From contig NZ_WTYX01000002.1 in NCBI RefSeq assembly GCF_009827395.1, positions 186,001 to 250,000 of the forward strand: a stretch of DNA of 64,000 nucleotides, given 5' to 3'. Each line of letters begins with the position of its first letter. Position 1 is the first letter of the stretch. Shown in pieces: positions 14,504 through 24,124 of the stretch. Position numbers and translations under genes: made by a program. The notes under the pieces are model-generated. The model worked only from the letters and a program-made list of their open reading frames with translations, had not been told where the DNA came from and did not search any database. Source of the DNA: Pontixanthobacter aquaemixtae (GTDB lineage: Bacteria > Pseudomonadota > Alphaproteobacteria > Sphingomonadales > Sphingomonadaceae).

Positions 14504-14632
14504 ATGACAAATTTTGCCCAACATTTCGCAGCTGCGGTGGCCGCTATCACCATCGCAACTCTTACCATCGTCCCGGTTGTGACCGTCCCCGCGGCACAAG
14601 CTGCGACCGTGATCGTTCCGGCTCTGGCTTAA
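14504..14632 (+). CDS. Small 42-residue precursor-like peptide
   Basis: A 42-codon ORF starting at an ATG 7 bases after TGGAG. It codes for a hydrophobic, signal-peptide-like chain: MTNFAQHFAAAVAAITIATL, a second hydrophobic stretch with PVVTVP, then AAQA before ATVIVPALA. If cleaved after AQA it would release a 9-residue hydrophobic peptide. If not, it is a single-pass membrane peptide. It stands first in what looks like a three-gene transcript with the DUF2975 membrane protein (30 bp further) and an XRE regulator. The base composition is less GC-rich upstream, as expected of a promoter. No characterised homologue is recognised; coding status is inferred from context, start signal and amino-acid pattern. 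Confidence 0.6.
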   Translation: MTNFAQHFAAAVAAITIATLTIVPVVTVPAAQAATVIVPALA

Positions 14633-14662
14633 GCGGCACTTTACACAGAAAGGGACCAATAG

Positions 14663-15211
14663 ATGTCAAACTTCCGCGCAAACGATCCGCTTCTGCTGGC
14701 GGGCAAGATCATTACTCTTATCGCTCAGGGTGCTTGCGTCCTCGGCGGGCTCGTGCTCGCCGCCCTCATTCCCGTCATGCTGTTTATGCAGGATACGATC
14801 TCTGCTGAAGTTGCCGCAAAATATGGCGAGGCGGCAGGCGCATTTCCGGGCTTGGCATTCGCCGGCGTGTTCTTGATCGGGCTCACCATACTTGCTCTGG
14901 CTTTTATGTTTTTCGGTAAGCTGCGCAGAATCATCGGCACTGTTGGAGAGGGTGATCCATTCGCACCGGCCAACGCTAAACGACTGAATAACATGGCGTG
15001 GCTGATGCTCGGGGTGCAAATCCTGATGATTCCTGCAGGCGCGCTTGGCTTCTATCTGGCGCAATGGGCGGACGAGATTGAAACCGCCAACATCAACATT
15101 GATGGCGGAGTGGACGGAACCGGCATCCTGATGGTGATTGTCCTCTTCATCCTCGCCCGCGTATTCCGCCACGGCACCGCGATGCGCGAAGATCTGGAAG
15201 GAACCGTCTGA
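14663..15211 (+). CDS. DUF2975 family four-helix membrane protein
   Basis: A 182-residue inner-membrane protein with four predicted transmembrane segments, at about residues 15-40, 63-85, 110-130 and 153-168. A short cytoplasmic-looking connector (LRRIIGTVGEGDPFAPANAKRLNNM) matches the DUF2975 pattern: DPF, then N and RL before the third helix. The family is typically encoded next to a YozG-like XRE regulator, as here: its TGA overlaps the regulator's ATG (TGATG), so translation is probably coupled. The role is not established for the family; a membrane partner or sensor for the regulator or the small peptide is inference. Confidence 0.85.
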   Translation: MSNFRANDPLLLAGKIITLIAQGACVLGGLVLAALIPVMLFMQDTISAEVAAKYGEAAGAFPGLAFAGVFLIGLTILALAFMFFGKLRRIIGTVGEGDPFAPANAKRLNNMAWLMLGVQILMIPAGALGFYLAQWADEIETANINIDGGVDGTGILMVIVLFILARVFRHGTAMREDLEGTV

Positions 15212-15468
15212 TGCCTCCAGCCCAAAACAGTGAAACCGCCAACGGGAGCATTACCGTGAAACTTGACGACCTTCTCCACGAGCGCCGGATGACTTTGACC
15301 GAACTGGCAGAGCGCGTGGGCCTTACTCTCGCCAACCTGTCGATCCTCAAGACGGGCAAAGCCAAAGCGATCCGGTTCAGCACATTGGAGGCGATTTGCC
15401 GCGAGCTGGAGTGCCAGCCGGGCGATTTGCTCGCCTATGAAGATTTTTCGGAACCATCCGCCGGGTAG
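15211..15468 (+). CDS. XRE-family (YozG-like) transcriptional regulator
   Basis: An 85-residue regulator that is essentially one helix-turn-helix domain (KLDDLLHERRMTLTELAERVGLTLANLSILKTGKAKAIRFSTLEAICRELECQPGDLLAYE). It closely follows the short Cro/C1 type found beside DUF2975 proteins. The N-terminal 16 residues may be dispensable, since a GTG at VKLDD is an alternative start. The TGATG overlap with the preceding membrane protein gene favours 15211. It probably binds the ATCG-N5-CAATA elements upstream of the cassette, giving autoregulation (inference). Confidence 0.9.
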   Translation: MPPAQNSETANGSITVKLDDLLHERRMTLTELAERVGLTLANLSILKTGKAKAIRFSTLEAICRELECQPGDLLAYEDFSEPSAG

Positions 15469-15504
15469 CCCATTGTCTAGGCAGATCACGAAGAGGAAAA
15501 TCTA

Positions 15505-15780
15505 ATGAAAAAGCTGACACTTATTGCCCTTCCTGCCGCATTTGCACTGACCGCTTGCGGCGGACCTGCGGAAGAAGCCGGGGAGCAGCAGGACGATATC
15601 ATGGAAGCCGAAGGCGACATGATTGACGAACAGGCTGACGTGGCCGAAGCGCAAGCCGACATGGTCGAGGAACAGGCCGACGCGGCCACCGGCAGTGTCG
15701 AAAAGGCAGAGCTTGAACAAAAAGCTGAAGAGCTGGAAGAAAAAGCCGACGCGCTAGAGGACAAAGCCGACGGAATGTAA
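15505..15780 (+). CDS. Small acidic lipoprotein with coiled-coil repeats
   Basis: A 91-residue lipoprotein. The signal peptide ends in an LTAC lipobox with Cys18 as the acylation site. The mature part is almost wholly acidic helix made of near-repeats (DEQADVAEAQADMVEEQADAA, then ELEQKAEELEEKADALEDKADG), rich in Ala, Glu, Asp and Gln, and should form an extended amphipathic or coiled-coil helix in the periplasm. It has its own ribosome binding site (AAGAGGAAA) and a strong terminator downstream. It resembles in style the lipoprotein at 38038-38289. The function is unknown; Braun-lipoprotein-like or stress-related roles are guesses. Confidence 0.82.
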   Translation: MKKLTLIALPAAFALTACGGPAEEAGEQQDDIMEAEGDMIDEQADVAEAQADMVEEQADAATGSVEKAELEQKAEELEEKADALEDKADGM

Positions 15781-15804
15781 TTCCCGCGCATTTGTTACAG
15801 CGAG

Positions 15805-15839
15805 GGGCCTGCCACGAAAGTGGCGGGCCCTTTGTTTTT
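15805..15839 (+). terminator. Rho-independent terminator after the acidic lipoprotein gene
   Basis: An 11-bp stem (GGGCCTGCCAC, GAAA loop, GTGGCGGGCCC, one G-U pair) is followed by TTTGTTTTT. Confidence 0.9.
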
Positions 15840-15900
15840 CCGGGTGGCTAATTACAGAGGAGCCGTGCGCCTGCGGCCCGCCCACGCCTGCCAATTCCGG

Positions 15901-15928
15901 TTGACTCCTGACGACTTTGCGCTAGTAG
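15901..15928 (+). promoter_or_regulatory. Candidate rplJL promoter
   Basis: TTGACT at 15901 with TAGTAG at 15923 (16-base spacer) lies just upstream of the L10 leader structure. The -35 element is good and the -10 is weak. Confidence 0.45.
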
Positions 15929-15965
15929 GCCGCTCGTTCGCTGGGCTGACGGGTCCAGTGAACAT

Positions 15966-16021
15966 CCGTCCGAGACAGTTGGTGACCGGAATTTGCCGGT
16001 CTTAATTTCCAGCCTAGACGG
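15966..16021 (+). ncRNA. L10 leader (autogenous control element of rplJ-rplL)
   Basis: A structured 5' leader. The closing stem pairs CCGTC (15966-15970) with GACGG (16017-16021), and it contains the inner hairpin GACCGG/CCGGTC. Between them are the CGAGACAGTTGGTG and CCAGCCTA segments that I associate with alphaproteobacterial L10 leaders. Ribosomal protein L10, with L7/L12, binds such leaders to repress its own translation. A second hairpin (GCCCGAT/ATCGGGC, 16045-16061) follows before rplJ. The identification rests on pattern memory and position; a covariance search would settle it. Confidence 0.75.
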
Positions 16022-16203
16022 GGATTAGAGATTTCACCATGCGGGCCCGATCCTATCGGGCGGCATGCGTATCGCGGAATGCCCCTGCGGCTCCGCATCC
16101 TCCTTCCCCATCAATGGACAGATTCCTTGCCGGTTTGCGGCAGGAATGAATGTGAGCCGGTCGCCGGGCAGATTGCCCTGCGGCCATAGTGAAGGAGTAA
16201 GAC

Positions 16204-16719
16204 ATGGATCGTTCGCAAAAAGCCGACTCGGTCGCCAGTCTGAACGCAACTTTCAACGAGAGCGGCGTGGTCGTTGTGACCCGCAATCTCGGCCTTTCGG
16301 TGGCTGATTCCACCGAATTGCGCGGAAAGATGCGGGAAGCGGGTGCATCGTACAAGGTTGCGAAAAACCGTCTTGCCAAACTCGCCCTGAAAGACACGGA
16401 TTATGACGGCCTTGGTGAATTGCTCACCGGCCCGACTGCTCTGGCAACATCAAGCGACCCTGTCGCTGCTGCCAAGGCTGCCGTGGAATTCGCCAAATCG
16501 AACGACAAGCTCGAAATCGTTGGCGGATCGATGGGTGGACAGATGCTCGATGTTGCTGGCGTAAAGGCACTTGCCTCCATGCCAAGCCTCGACGAGCTTC
16601 GCGGCACCCTTGTTGGTCTGCTTAACGCGCCTGCGACGAAAATCGCCCAGGTTGTTAATGCGCCTGCCAACAAGCTTGCCCGTGTCTTCGGTGCCCAAGG
16701 CGCCAAGGAAGCGGCATAA
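16204..16719 (+). CDS. rplJ: 50S ribosomal protein L10
   Basis: The 171-residue stalk-base protein L10. It begins MDRSQKADSVASLNATFNE and keeps the RNA-binding KVAKNRLAKLALKDT motif and the C-terminal helix (LARVFGAQGAKEAA) that carries L7/L12 dimers. The start ATG follows GAAGGAGTAAG. It is the first gene of the rplJL operon and is preceded by a leader of about 240 bases with an L10-binding-type structure. Unusually it is not followed by rpoB, which lies on the other strand 3.2 kb away. Confidence 0.97.
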   Translation: MDRSQKADSVASLNATFNESGVVVVTRNLGLSVADSTELRGKMREAGASYKVAKNRLAKLALKDTDYDGLGELLTGPTALATSSDPVAAAKAAVEFAKSNDKLEIVGGSMGGQMLDVAGVKALASMPSLDELRGTLVGLLNAPATKIAQVVNAPANKLARVFGAQGAKEAA

Positions 16720-16751
16720 ACGGTTAATTGCACGAATTTTTCGGGACGGAA

Positions 16752-16787
16752 CCCAATCCGGGGCCCAATCCGGGGCCCAATCACGGG
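16752..16787 (+). repeat. Three tandem 12-bp repeats between rplJ and rplL
   Basis: CCCAATCCGGGG occurs twice without a gap, then CCCAATCACGGG. The array sits in the 104-bp rplJ-rplL spacer, where RNA structure could affect the L10:L7/L12 ratio. Confidence 0.8.
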
Positions 16788-16823
16788 ACGTCCTGCCAAG
16801 TCATTTATTTGGAGTATTGAGTC

Positions 16824-17204
16824 ATGGCAGATGTAGCCAAACTTGTTGAAGAACTTTCGAAACTGACTGTCCTCGAGGCAGCTGAACTGGCCAAAGCACT
16901 GGAAGAAGAGTGGGGCGTTAGCGCCGCTGCTGCAGTTGCTGTTGCTGCACCGGGTGCCGGTGGTGGCGACGCTGGTGGCGCTGCAGAAGAGAAAGACGAA
17001 TTCGACGTCATTCTTACCGGCGACGGCGGCAAGAAAATCCAGGTCATCAAAGAAGTCCGCGCCATCACCGGCCTGGGCCTGACCGAAGCCAAAGGCCTCG
17101 TCGAAAGCGCGCCAAAGCCGCTCAAGGAAGGCGCTTCGAAAGCAGAAGCCGAAGAAATCAAAGGCAAGATCGAAGCAGCTGGCGGTACCGTCGAGCTCAA
17201 ATAA
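16824..17204 (+). CDS. rplL: 50S ribosomal protein L7/L12
   Basis: The 126-residue stalk protein that recruits translation GTPases. It has an N-terminal dimerisation domain ([31 protein letters not shown]), an Ala/Gly-rich hinge (about residues 33-56) and the conserved globular C-terminal domain ([36 protein letters not shown]). A good ribosome binding site (TTGGAGTATTGAGTC) precedes the ATG. It is the last gene of the operon, and an intrinsic terminator follows 62 bases later. Confidence 0.98.
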   Translation: MADVAKLVEELSKLTVLEAAELAKALEEEWGVSAAAAVAVAAPGAGGGDAGGAAEEKDEFDVILTGDGGKKIQVIKEVRAITGLGLTEAKGLVESAPKPLKEGASKAEAEEIKGKIEAAGGTVELK

Positions 17205-17266
17205 GCCCCGTCCCCGCAATTGCGGGGATCAGCTTATCCTTCGATCTCTCCCGAGAGATCACAAGA

Positions 17267-17301
17267 AAGGGTGGTACCGCAAGGTGCCGCCCTTTTTCTT
17301 T
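17267..17301 (+). terminator. Rho-independent terminator of rplJL
   Basis: AAGGGTGGTACC, GCAA loop, GGTGCCGCCCTT, then a T-rich run. The 23-base core recurs in the terminator at 37978-38012. Confidence 0.9.
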
Positions 17302-17426
17302 GCCCGCCGCCCATGTTGATGCGGTCCACACAAAGATCGCGCCCCACCGGCCCGTTCCGGCTTGGGCTTCACATCGCCCCAATTCTGCGGCACCACTTCC
17401 CCAATAACAAAACGGGGATTCGCCGC

Positions 17427-19643
17427 ATGATTATCAAGAACCGCCTGCTGGCCACAGCAGCATCAGCTCCGCTTCTATTCGCCGCCACGCTCGCCAACGC
17501 GCAGGATGCGCGCATTGTCCAACCCGGCGCGCCGGGCCAGCCGACCAAGCAGCTGACCGCCGATCAGGCCGTGGCGCTGGCCGACAATTCCTATGCCCAT
17601 GCCGATGTGATGTTCATGCAGGGGATGATCGTCCACCACCAGCAAGCGGTCGACATGGCGGCTCTGGTCGCAGAGCGCACCAATACCGACGAAATTGTTG
17701 CGCTGGCGGGCCGGATTGATGCGAGTCAGGAAGACGAGATCAAATTCATGACCGATTGGCTCACCGAAAAGGGTGAACCGCTGAAAATGGAAGGGATGGG
17801 CCACGCGGCGCATATGGGCATGATGGGGATGGCCACCCCCGCCCAGATGGAACAGCTTGCGGGTGCACGCGGGACCAATTTCGACCGGCTGTTTCTGGAG
17901 TTGATGATCCGCCACCATCGGGGCGCGGTCGAAATGGTCGAAGATCTGATCGATCAGCCCGGCACCGCATCCGATCCCGCCTTCCTTGAATTTACCGATG
18001 AAGTGAAGAATGATCAGGAAAGCGAAATCGAGCGGATGAACGCCGTGCTCGCCAGCCTGTCGAGCGATCCGCGAACTTCACTGCGGGCCGGCCTGACCGA
18101 TGCCGGACAAGCGATCAGCAATTTGCGGCTGGTTACTGCGCTGCCCAAACCCACCGGCTTTTTCGATCCGGCCAATCCCGGCGGATTGCGCCCGCGGCTT
18201 CCCGGCAAGGACGGCGAAGTAAAAAGCGAAGAGGAAGAAACCGGCGAAGTTCTGGCCGCGATGATCGATGGCGAACAGGCAGCCGAACCCGAAAAGCCCA
18301 AATTCGCCAAGCGCAGCCCGCTGCTGAGCTTTGCCAATACCGATATGGCGTTCAGCGGCGATATTCTGGTCGCGGGCAATTATCACGGTTTCAACGCCTA
18401 CCGGCTTGGCGATGACGGAATGCCCGAACTGGTCAGTTCCACCGTTTGCCCGGGCGGTCAGGGCGATGTCTCGATCGTCGGCGACTTGCTGCTGATGAGC
18501 GTGCAGGACACCCGCGCCCGCGTCGATTGCGGCCTTCAGGGTGTCAGCGGCAAAGTCAGCGCCGAACGTTTCCGCGGCCTGCGGATTTTTGACGTTTCCG
18601 ATTGGAGCAACCCGGTGCAGGTCGGGCAGGTCCAGACCTGCCGCGGGTCGCACACCCATTCGGTTGTGGCGGAAACTGATACGTCACTGATCGTCTATAA
18701 TTCGGGCACTTCGCGCATTCGCGAGGAGGAAGAGCTTGCCGGATGTATCGGCGATGTTCCGGGCGATGACCGGACCGCATTGTTCCGTATCGATGTGATC
18801 GAAATTCCGCTGGCCGACCCTTCGCAATCGAAGATCGTCGATAGCCCCGCAGTCTTTGCCGATCCTGAGACCGGGCGTCTCGCGGGCCTGTGGCAAGGGG
18901 GCGATCATGGCGAAGATACGCAGGATACCAACTCCACAAATCATTGCCACGACATCACCGTTTTCCCCTCGCTCAATCTCGCAGCGGGGGCCTGTTCGGG
19001 CAACGGGATTATCTTCGACATCACCGATCCGCGCGCACCCAAACGGATCGACGAAGTGGTCGACAAGGGCTTTGCCTATTGGCATTCGGCAACATTCAAC
19101 AATGACGGCACAAAAGTACTGTTTACCGACGAATGGGGCGGCGGCGGACGTCCGCGCTGCCAGGCATCCGATCCGCGCAATTGGGGCGCCAATGCGATTT
19201 ACGAGATTGTCGACGGCAAGCTTGAATTCCGCAGCACGTATAAATTGCCCGCACCGCAAGGCGACAAGGAAAATTGCGTCGCGCATAACGGCTCGATCAT
19301 CCCCGTCCCCGGGCGCGATATCTTTGTGCAGGCATGGTATCAGGGCGGTATCTCGGTGATCGATTTCACCGATGCGGCGAACCCTTTTGAAATCGCCTAT
19401 TTCGACCGTGGGCCGGTGGACAAGGACCAGCTTACCACCGGCGGTTACTGGTCAGCCTATTGGTACAAGGGCCGGATCTACGGGACCGAAATTACGCGCG
19501 GTCTGGATGTCTTCGCGCTGGAGCCGAGCGAGTTCCTGACGGCCGAAGAGATTGCCGCCGCCGAAGCTGCCAATATGGGTGAAGTCTTCAATCCGCAGAC
19601 TCAGTTTCCGGTAACATGGCCGGAAAATGTTGCCTCACCCTAA
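17427..19643 (+). CDS. Secreted DUF305-LVIVD repeat fusion protein
   Basis: A 738-residue protein with a signal peptide ending ANAQ. Residues 50-210 form a DUF305 domain with two copies of the metal-binding-type motif: MFMQGMIVHHQQAVDMA (H70, H71, M77) and LELMIRHHRGAVEMV (H163, H164, M170). A Met/His-rich linker (MEGMGHAAHMGMMGM) separates them. After an acidic linker, residues about 300-715 contain LVIVD-type beta-propeller repeats (GLRIFDVSDWSNPVQVGQV, GIIFDITDPRAPKRIDEV, ISVIDFTDAANPFEIAYF). The first ATG of the signal peptide is at 17427; the frame upstream overlaps the rplL terminator. A periplasmic or surface copper-linked role is inferred from DUF305 chemistry. Its stop overlaps that of the convergent cytochrome gene. 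Confidence 0.87.
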   Translation: MIIKNRLLATAASAPLLFAATLANAQDARIVQPGAPGQPTKQLTADQAVALADNSYAHADVMFMQGMIVHHQQAVDMAALVAERTNTDEIVALAGRIDASQEDEIKFMTDWLTEKGEPLKMEGMGHAAHMGMMGMATPAQMEQLAGARGTNFDRLFLELMIRHHRGAVEMVEDLIDQPGTASDPAFLEFTDEVKNDQESEIERMNAVLASLSSDPRTSLRAGLTDAGQAISNLRLVTALPKPTGFFDPANPGGLRPRLPGKDGEVKSEEEETGEVLAAMIDGEQAAEPEKPKFAKRSPLLSFANTDMAFSGDILVAGNYHGFNAYRLGDDGMPELVSSTVCPGGQGDVSIVGDLLLMSVQDTRARVDCGLQGVSGKVSAERFRGLRIFDVSDWSNPVQVGQVQTCRGSHTHSVVAETDTSLIVYNSGTSRIREEEELAGCIGDVPGDDRTALFRIDVIEIPLADPSQSKIVDSPAVFADPETGRLAGLWQGGDHGEDTQDTNSTNHCHDITVFPSLNLAAGACSGNGIIFDITDPRAPKRIDEVVDKGFAYWHSATFNNDGTKVLFTDEWGGGGRPRCQASDPRNWGANAIYEIVDGKLEFRSTYKLPAPQGDKENCVAHNGSIIPVPGRDIFVQAWYQGGISVIDFTDAANPFEIAYFDRGPVDKDQLTTGGYWSAYWYKGRIYGTEITRGLDVFALEPSEFLTAEEIAAAEAANMGEVFNPQTQFPVTWPENVASP

Positions 19644-20065
19644 AGCGTTTTGAGATACTCGATCAGTTCGGCGCGCTTTGCCGCGTCGCGCATGCCCGAA
19701 TAGCTCATCTTGGTGCCCGGCACGGTTGCGGCCGGGTTCTCAAGATAGCGGCTGAGCGTTTCATCGTCCCATGTCAGGCCGGATTCGCGCATGGCCGTGC
19801 TGTAGGCGAAATCGTCAATATGCCCCGCATTCGCGCCGTAAACACCCGCCAATGTCGGCCCGATAATGCTCTTGCCCGGTTGGGGGCTGTGGCAGGCGGA
19901 ACATTGGGCGAAGCTCGCCGGTGGTCCGCCATTGGCCATTCCCCCGTCCGCGGCGGGCGCGGATGTTTCGCTTTGGCCGACTTCGGAACCGGCTACAGTG
20001 CCGGACTGGCCGCAAGCCGACAGCACAAGCGCCATCAGCGGGATGGGAAGAAAAACACGCCGCAC
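19640..20065 (-). CDS. Class I c-type cytochrome, lipoprotein-anchored
   Basis: A 141-residue monohaem cytochrome c. The lipobox is LSAC (Cys18), so it is membrane-tethered. A low-complexity Ala/Ser/Gly linker follows, then the haem-binding CSACH (C55, C58, H59). The axial Met is probably M120 in GTKMSYSGM, and the GPTLAGVYG and LSRYLENPAATVPG segments are typical of small soluble cytochromes c. It probably carries electrons in the periplasm. It converges with the DUF305-LVIVD gene, with overlapping stop codons, so expression of the two may interfere. Confidence 0.92.
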   Translation of the reverse strand: MRRVFLPIPLMALVLSACGQSGTVAGSEVGQSETSAPAADGGMANGGPPASFAQCSACHSPQPGKSIIGPTLAGVYGANAGHIDDFAYSTAMRESGLTWDDETLSRYLENPAATVPGTKMSYSGMRDAAKRAELIEYLKTL

Positions 20066-20234
20066 TACACAACCTCCTGAATGGTCGCGGCCTTGTGACG
20101 CCGCAGATCATTCAGGGCAAGCTTGTTCTATCGCCCGATCTGTGGCGCGATAGACGCGGCGCGGTTTGAAATCGCGCAGCATCGCGAGTTTCCCCTTTGC
20201 CGAACCGGACCGCGCGCCTATCCGGGACGGCTTT

Positions 20235-21629
20235 ATGTCGCAGACACGGGCCCTTCCCGCCGGGCAATCGCCTTGGCGCACCGAGCTGGCAGCTACTCTC
20301 AAGCTGTCCTGGCCGCTGGCGCTCGCCAATCTTCTGCAGATGCTGACTTATGCCGTCGATGTAATCTTCATCGCGCGTCTGGGCGAAGCGCCGCTGGCGG
20401 CATCGGCATTGGCGGTTTCGTGGTTCGGCCTGCTGCTGTGGGCGCTGTCCTCGCTCATCGGGGCGGTTGCGCCGATAATCGCCGCAGAGCTGGGCGAGCG
20501 CGGGCCTGCGCTTCGTCCGGTGCGCCGCGCCACACGCATGGCGCTGTGGCTGGCGGTCATCGTGGGTGTCGCGGCAATGGCGGCCTGCATGGCGATTGTT
20601 CCCATTGCCCGCGCCACCGGCCAGCAGCCGGAGATTATCGCGCTCGCAGGCGAGTATATGACCGTCATCATATGGTCGATGGTTCCGATGCTGCTGGCCG
20701 CCGTGCTGCGCAATTTCGTGTCGACATTGGGGCGGCCGATCTTCGCAACCGCAATTTCGGCGCTTGGGATCGTGGTCAACTCGCTGGCCAATTACGCATT
20801 TATCTTCGGCAATTTCGGCGCCCCCGAACTGGGATTGAAAGGCGCGGCCATCGCGACCATCATCACCTCGCTGGTTACGCTGGGTAGCTATGTCATCGCG
20901 ATCCGGCTCGACCGGAATATGCACCGCTATCACATTTTCGGACGCTGGTGGTCGCCCGACTGGCCGCGCTTCTGGTCGATCGTGAAAATCGGAACGCCGA
21001 TTGCCCTGACGGTTTCTGCTGAGGCCGGAATTTTCGGCGCAGCGGCGTTCCTGATGGGCAATATCGGCACACCGCAGCTCGCCGCGCATACGGTGGCGCT
21101 GCAAATCGCCGCATTGGCGTTTCAGGTTCCCTTCGGTGTCAGCCAGGCGGCAACGATCCGCGTGGGCTATTTCTATGGCGCGAGGGACAAGGACGGGATG
21201 AAGCGCGCAGGCTGGTCTGCGGTGATGGTGGGCACCGGGTTCATGGCCATTTCCTGTTCGGCGATGGTGCTGATGCCGCGCACGCTGCTGCAAATATATC
21301 TCGACCCCGATGCGGCGAAGAATGCGGTTCTGGTCGGCTTTGCTTTGCAATATCTGGTGATCGCCGCCGCGTTCCAATTGGTCGACGGCCTGCAAGCCGT
21401 GGCCGCGGGCGCGCTGCGCGGATTGCAGGACACACGCGTCCCGATGTGGATCGCGATTTTCGCCTATTGGGTGCCCGGTTTTGGCGTTGCCATGTGGCTT
21501 GGCTTTGGCACTCCGCTCGCCGGTGTCGGTGTGTGGATCGGGCTCGCAACCGGATTGGCGGTCGCCGCTCTGCTGCTGTCATGGCGCTGGGTCCGGCGCG
21601 AGAATTTGGGCCTGACCGTGCGCGATTGA
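20235..21629 (+). CDS. MATE family multidrug/Na+ antiporter (NorM-like)
   Basis: A 464-residue polytopic membrane protein with about 12 hydrophobic segments in two pseudo-symmetric halves. The start is set at ATG 20235 (MSQTRALPAGQSPWRTELAATLKLSWPLALANLLQM); the frame runs upstream to 20166 but the extension lacks family similarity. Hallmarks are the first-helix LSWPLALANLLQM, the ALSSLIGAVAPIIAAELGE stretch and, in the second half, PFGVSQAATIRVGYFYGARD. It exports cationic compounds in exchange for Na+ or H+. It is a monocistronic-looking gene, divergent from the cytochrome gene. The substrate cannot be predicted. Confidence 0.93.
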   Translation: MSQTRALPAGQSPWRTELAATLKLSWPLALANLLQMLTYAVDVIFIARLGEAPLAASALAVSWFGLLLWALSSLIGAVAPIIAAELGERGPALRPVRRATRMALWLAVIVGVAAMAACMAIVPIARATGQQPEIIALAGEYMTVIIWSMVPMLLAAVLRNFVSTLGRPIFATAISALGIVVNSLANYAFIFGNFGAPELGLKGAAIATIITSLVTLGSYVIAIRLDRNMHRYHIFGRWWSPDWPRFWSIVKIGTPIALTVSAEAGIFGAAAFLMGNIGTPQLAAHTVALQIAALAFQVPFGVSQAATIRVGYFYGARDKDGMKRAGWSAVMVGTGFMAISCSAMVLMPRTLLQIYLDPDAAKNAVLVGFALQYLVIAAAFQLVDGLQAVAAGALRGLQDTRVPMWIAIFAYWVPGFGVAMWLGFGTPLAGVGVWIGLATGLAVAALLLSWRWVRRENLGLTVRD

Positions 21630-21705
21630 TCAAGGTGGTCCGGGCGCCCGATCGATGAGCCCGATTTCCCCGCAGCCGCCACGAAATTTTTTCCGTGCGC
21701 AGCCG

Positions 21706-21734
21706 TTGACTCTTCCCCGCCGGATACACATATG
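21706..21734 (+). promoter_or_regulatory. groESL promoter
   Basis: TTGACT at 21706 and CATATG at 21729 (17-base spacer) lie immediately upstream of the CIRCE element. Sigma-70 or RpoH use cannot be separated here. Confidence 0.55.
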
Positions 21735-21741
21735 CGCCCCG

Positions 21742-21768
21742 CTGGCACTCTCCACCAGAGAGTGCCAA
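21742..21768 (+). promoter_or_regulatory. CIRCE operator (HrcA binding site)
   Basis: CTGGCACTC-N9-GAGTGCCAA is an inverted repeat with exactly the CIRCE spacing. It differs from the consensus by TGGC/GCCA in place of TAGC/GCTA. It lies 37 bases upstream of groES, as expected for repression by HrcA. Confidence 0.93.
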
Positions 21769-21805
21769 GCTCAGTTTCATTCACTCTAACGAAGAGGTCA
21801 TCATC

Positions 21806-22093
21806 ATGGCATTTCGTCCGCTTCACGACCGCGTGCTCGTTCGCCGCATCGAAGCCGATCAAAAAACTGCTGGCGGGATCATCATCCCTGACAGCGCTCA
21901 GGAAAAGCCCAGCGAAGGCGAAGTTGTTTCGGTTGGCAATGGCGCCAAAGCCGATGACGGCACCGTCACTCCGCTCGACGTCAAAGCCGGCGACCGCGTG
22001 CTGTTCGGCAAATGGGGCGGCACCGAAGTCAAGATCGACGGCGAAGACCTGCTGATCATGAAGGAAAGCGACATTATGGGCGTGATCGGCTGA
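21806..22093 (+). CDS. groES: Co-chaperonin GroES
   Basis: A 95-residue heptameric lid of the GroEL chamber. It opens [35 protein letters not shown], containing the mobile loop GGIIIPD. It ends with the [10 protein letters not shown]-terminus. The gene is first in the groESL operon, 54 bases before groEL, and is controlled by the upstream CIRCE. Confidence 0.98.
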   Translation: MAFRPLHDRVLVRRIEADQKTAGGIIIPDSAQEKPSEGEVVSVGNGAKADDGTVTPLDVKAGDRVLFGKWGGTEVKIDGEDLLIMKESDIMGVIG

Positions 22094-22135
22094 TAGCCGG
22101 GCGACCACCGCATTTTCTTCAACGAACTCAATTAA

Positions 22136-23806
<1,671 letters not shown>

Positions 23807-23877
23807 CGAACCCGTATTCGCCATTGCCCCGGGCACAATCCAGGGCACGTGCCGCTTGGTCAAGCCAAGCAAAAAAG

Positions 23878-23910
23878 AAAGGCCCGGGGGAGTAATTCCC
23901 CGGGCCTTTT
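23878..23910 (+). terminator. Rho-independent terminator of groESL
   Basis: A 9-bp perfect GC stem (GGCCCGGGG at 23881-23889 with CCCCGGGCC at 23898-23906), flanked by AAA upstream and TTTT downstream, so it may work in both directions. The rest of the 318-bp gap to the next gene shows nothing further. Confidence 0.9.
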
Positions 23911-24124
23911 CTATGGCTGTTCATTGCCGCTCGCACCTCTTGTCAGCAGCGCGCAAGAGTAGCGGCGAAAATCTTCGCGCTATCTTGCCAATTATTGGAT
24001 TTGTAACAAACCAATTGTCTCTGCTAGTCAGGATGCGCGGGCGATACCGGCTGTGACAAAAATCACGCGAACAGCGCTGTTTATCCGGTATCGCGCAGGG
24101 GGAAAATCAGGAGGGAATTGACCA

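Noticed and set aside
20112-21395. 427-residue frame antisense to the MATE gene
   Set aside because: His/Arg/Gln-rich composition is typical of a reversed membrane-protein gene; no known domain.
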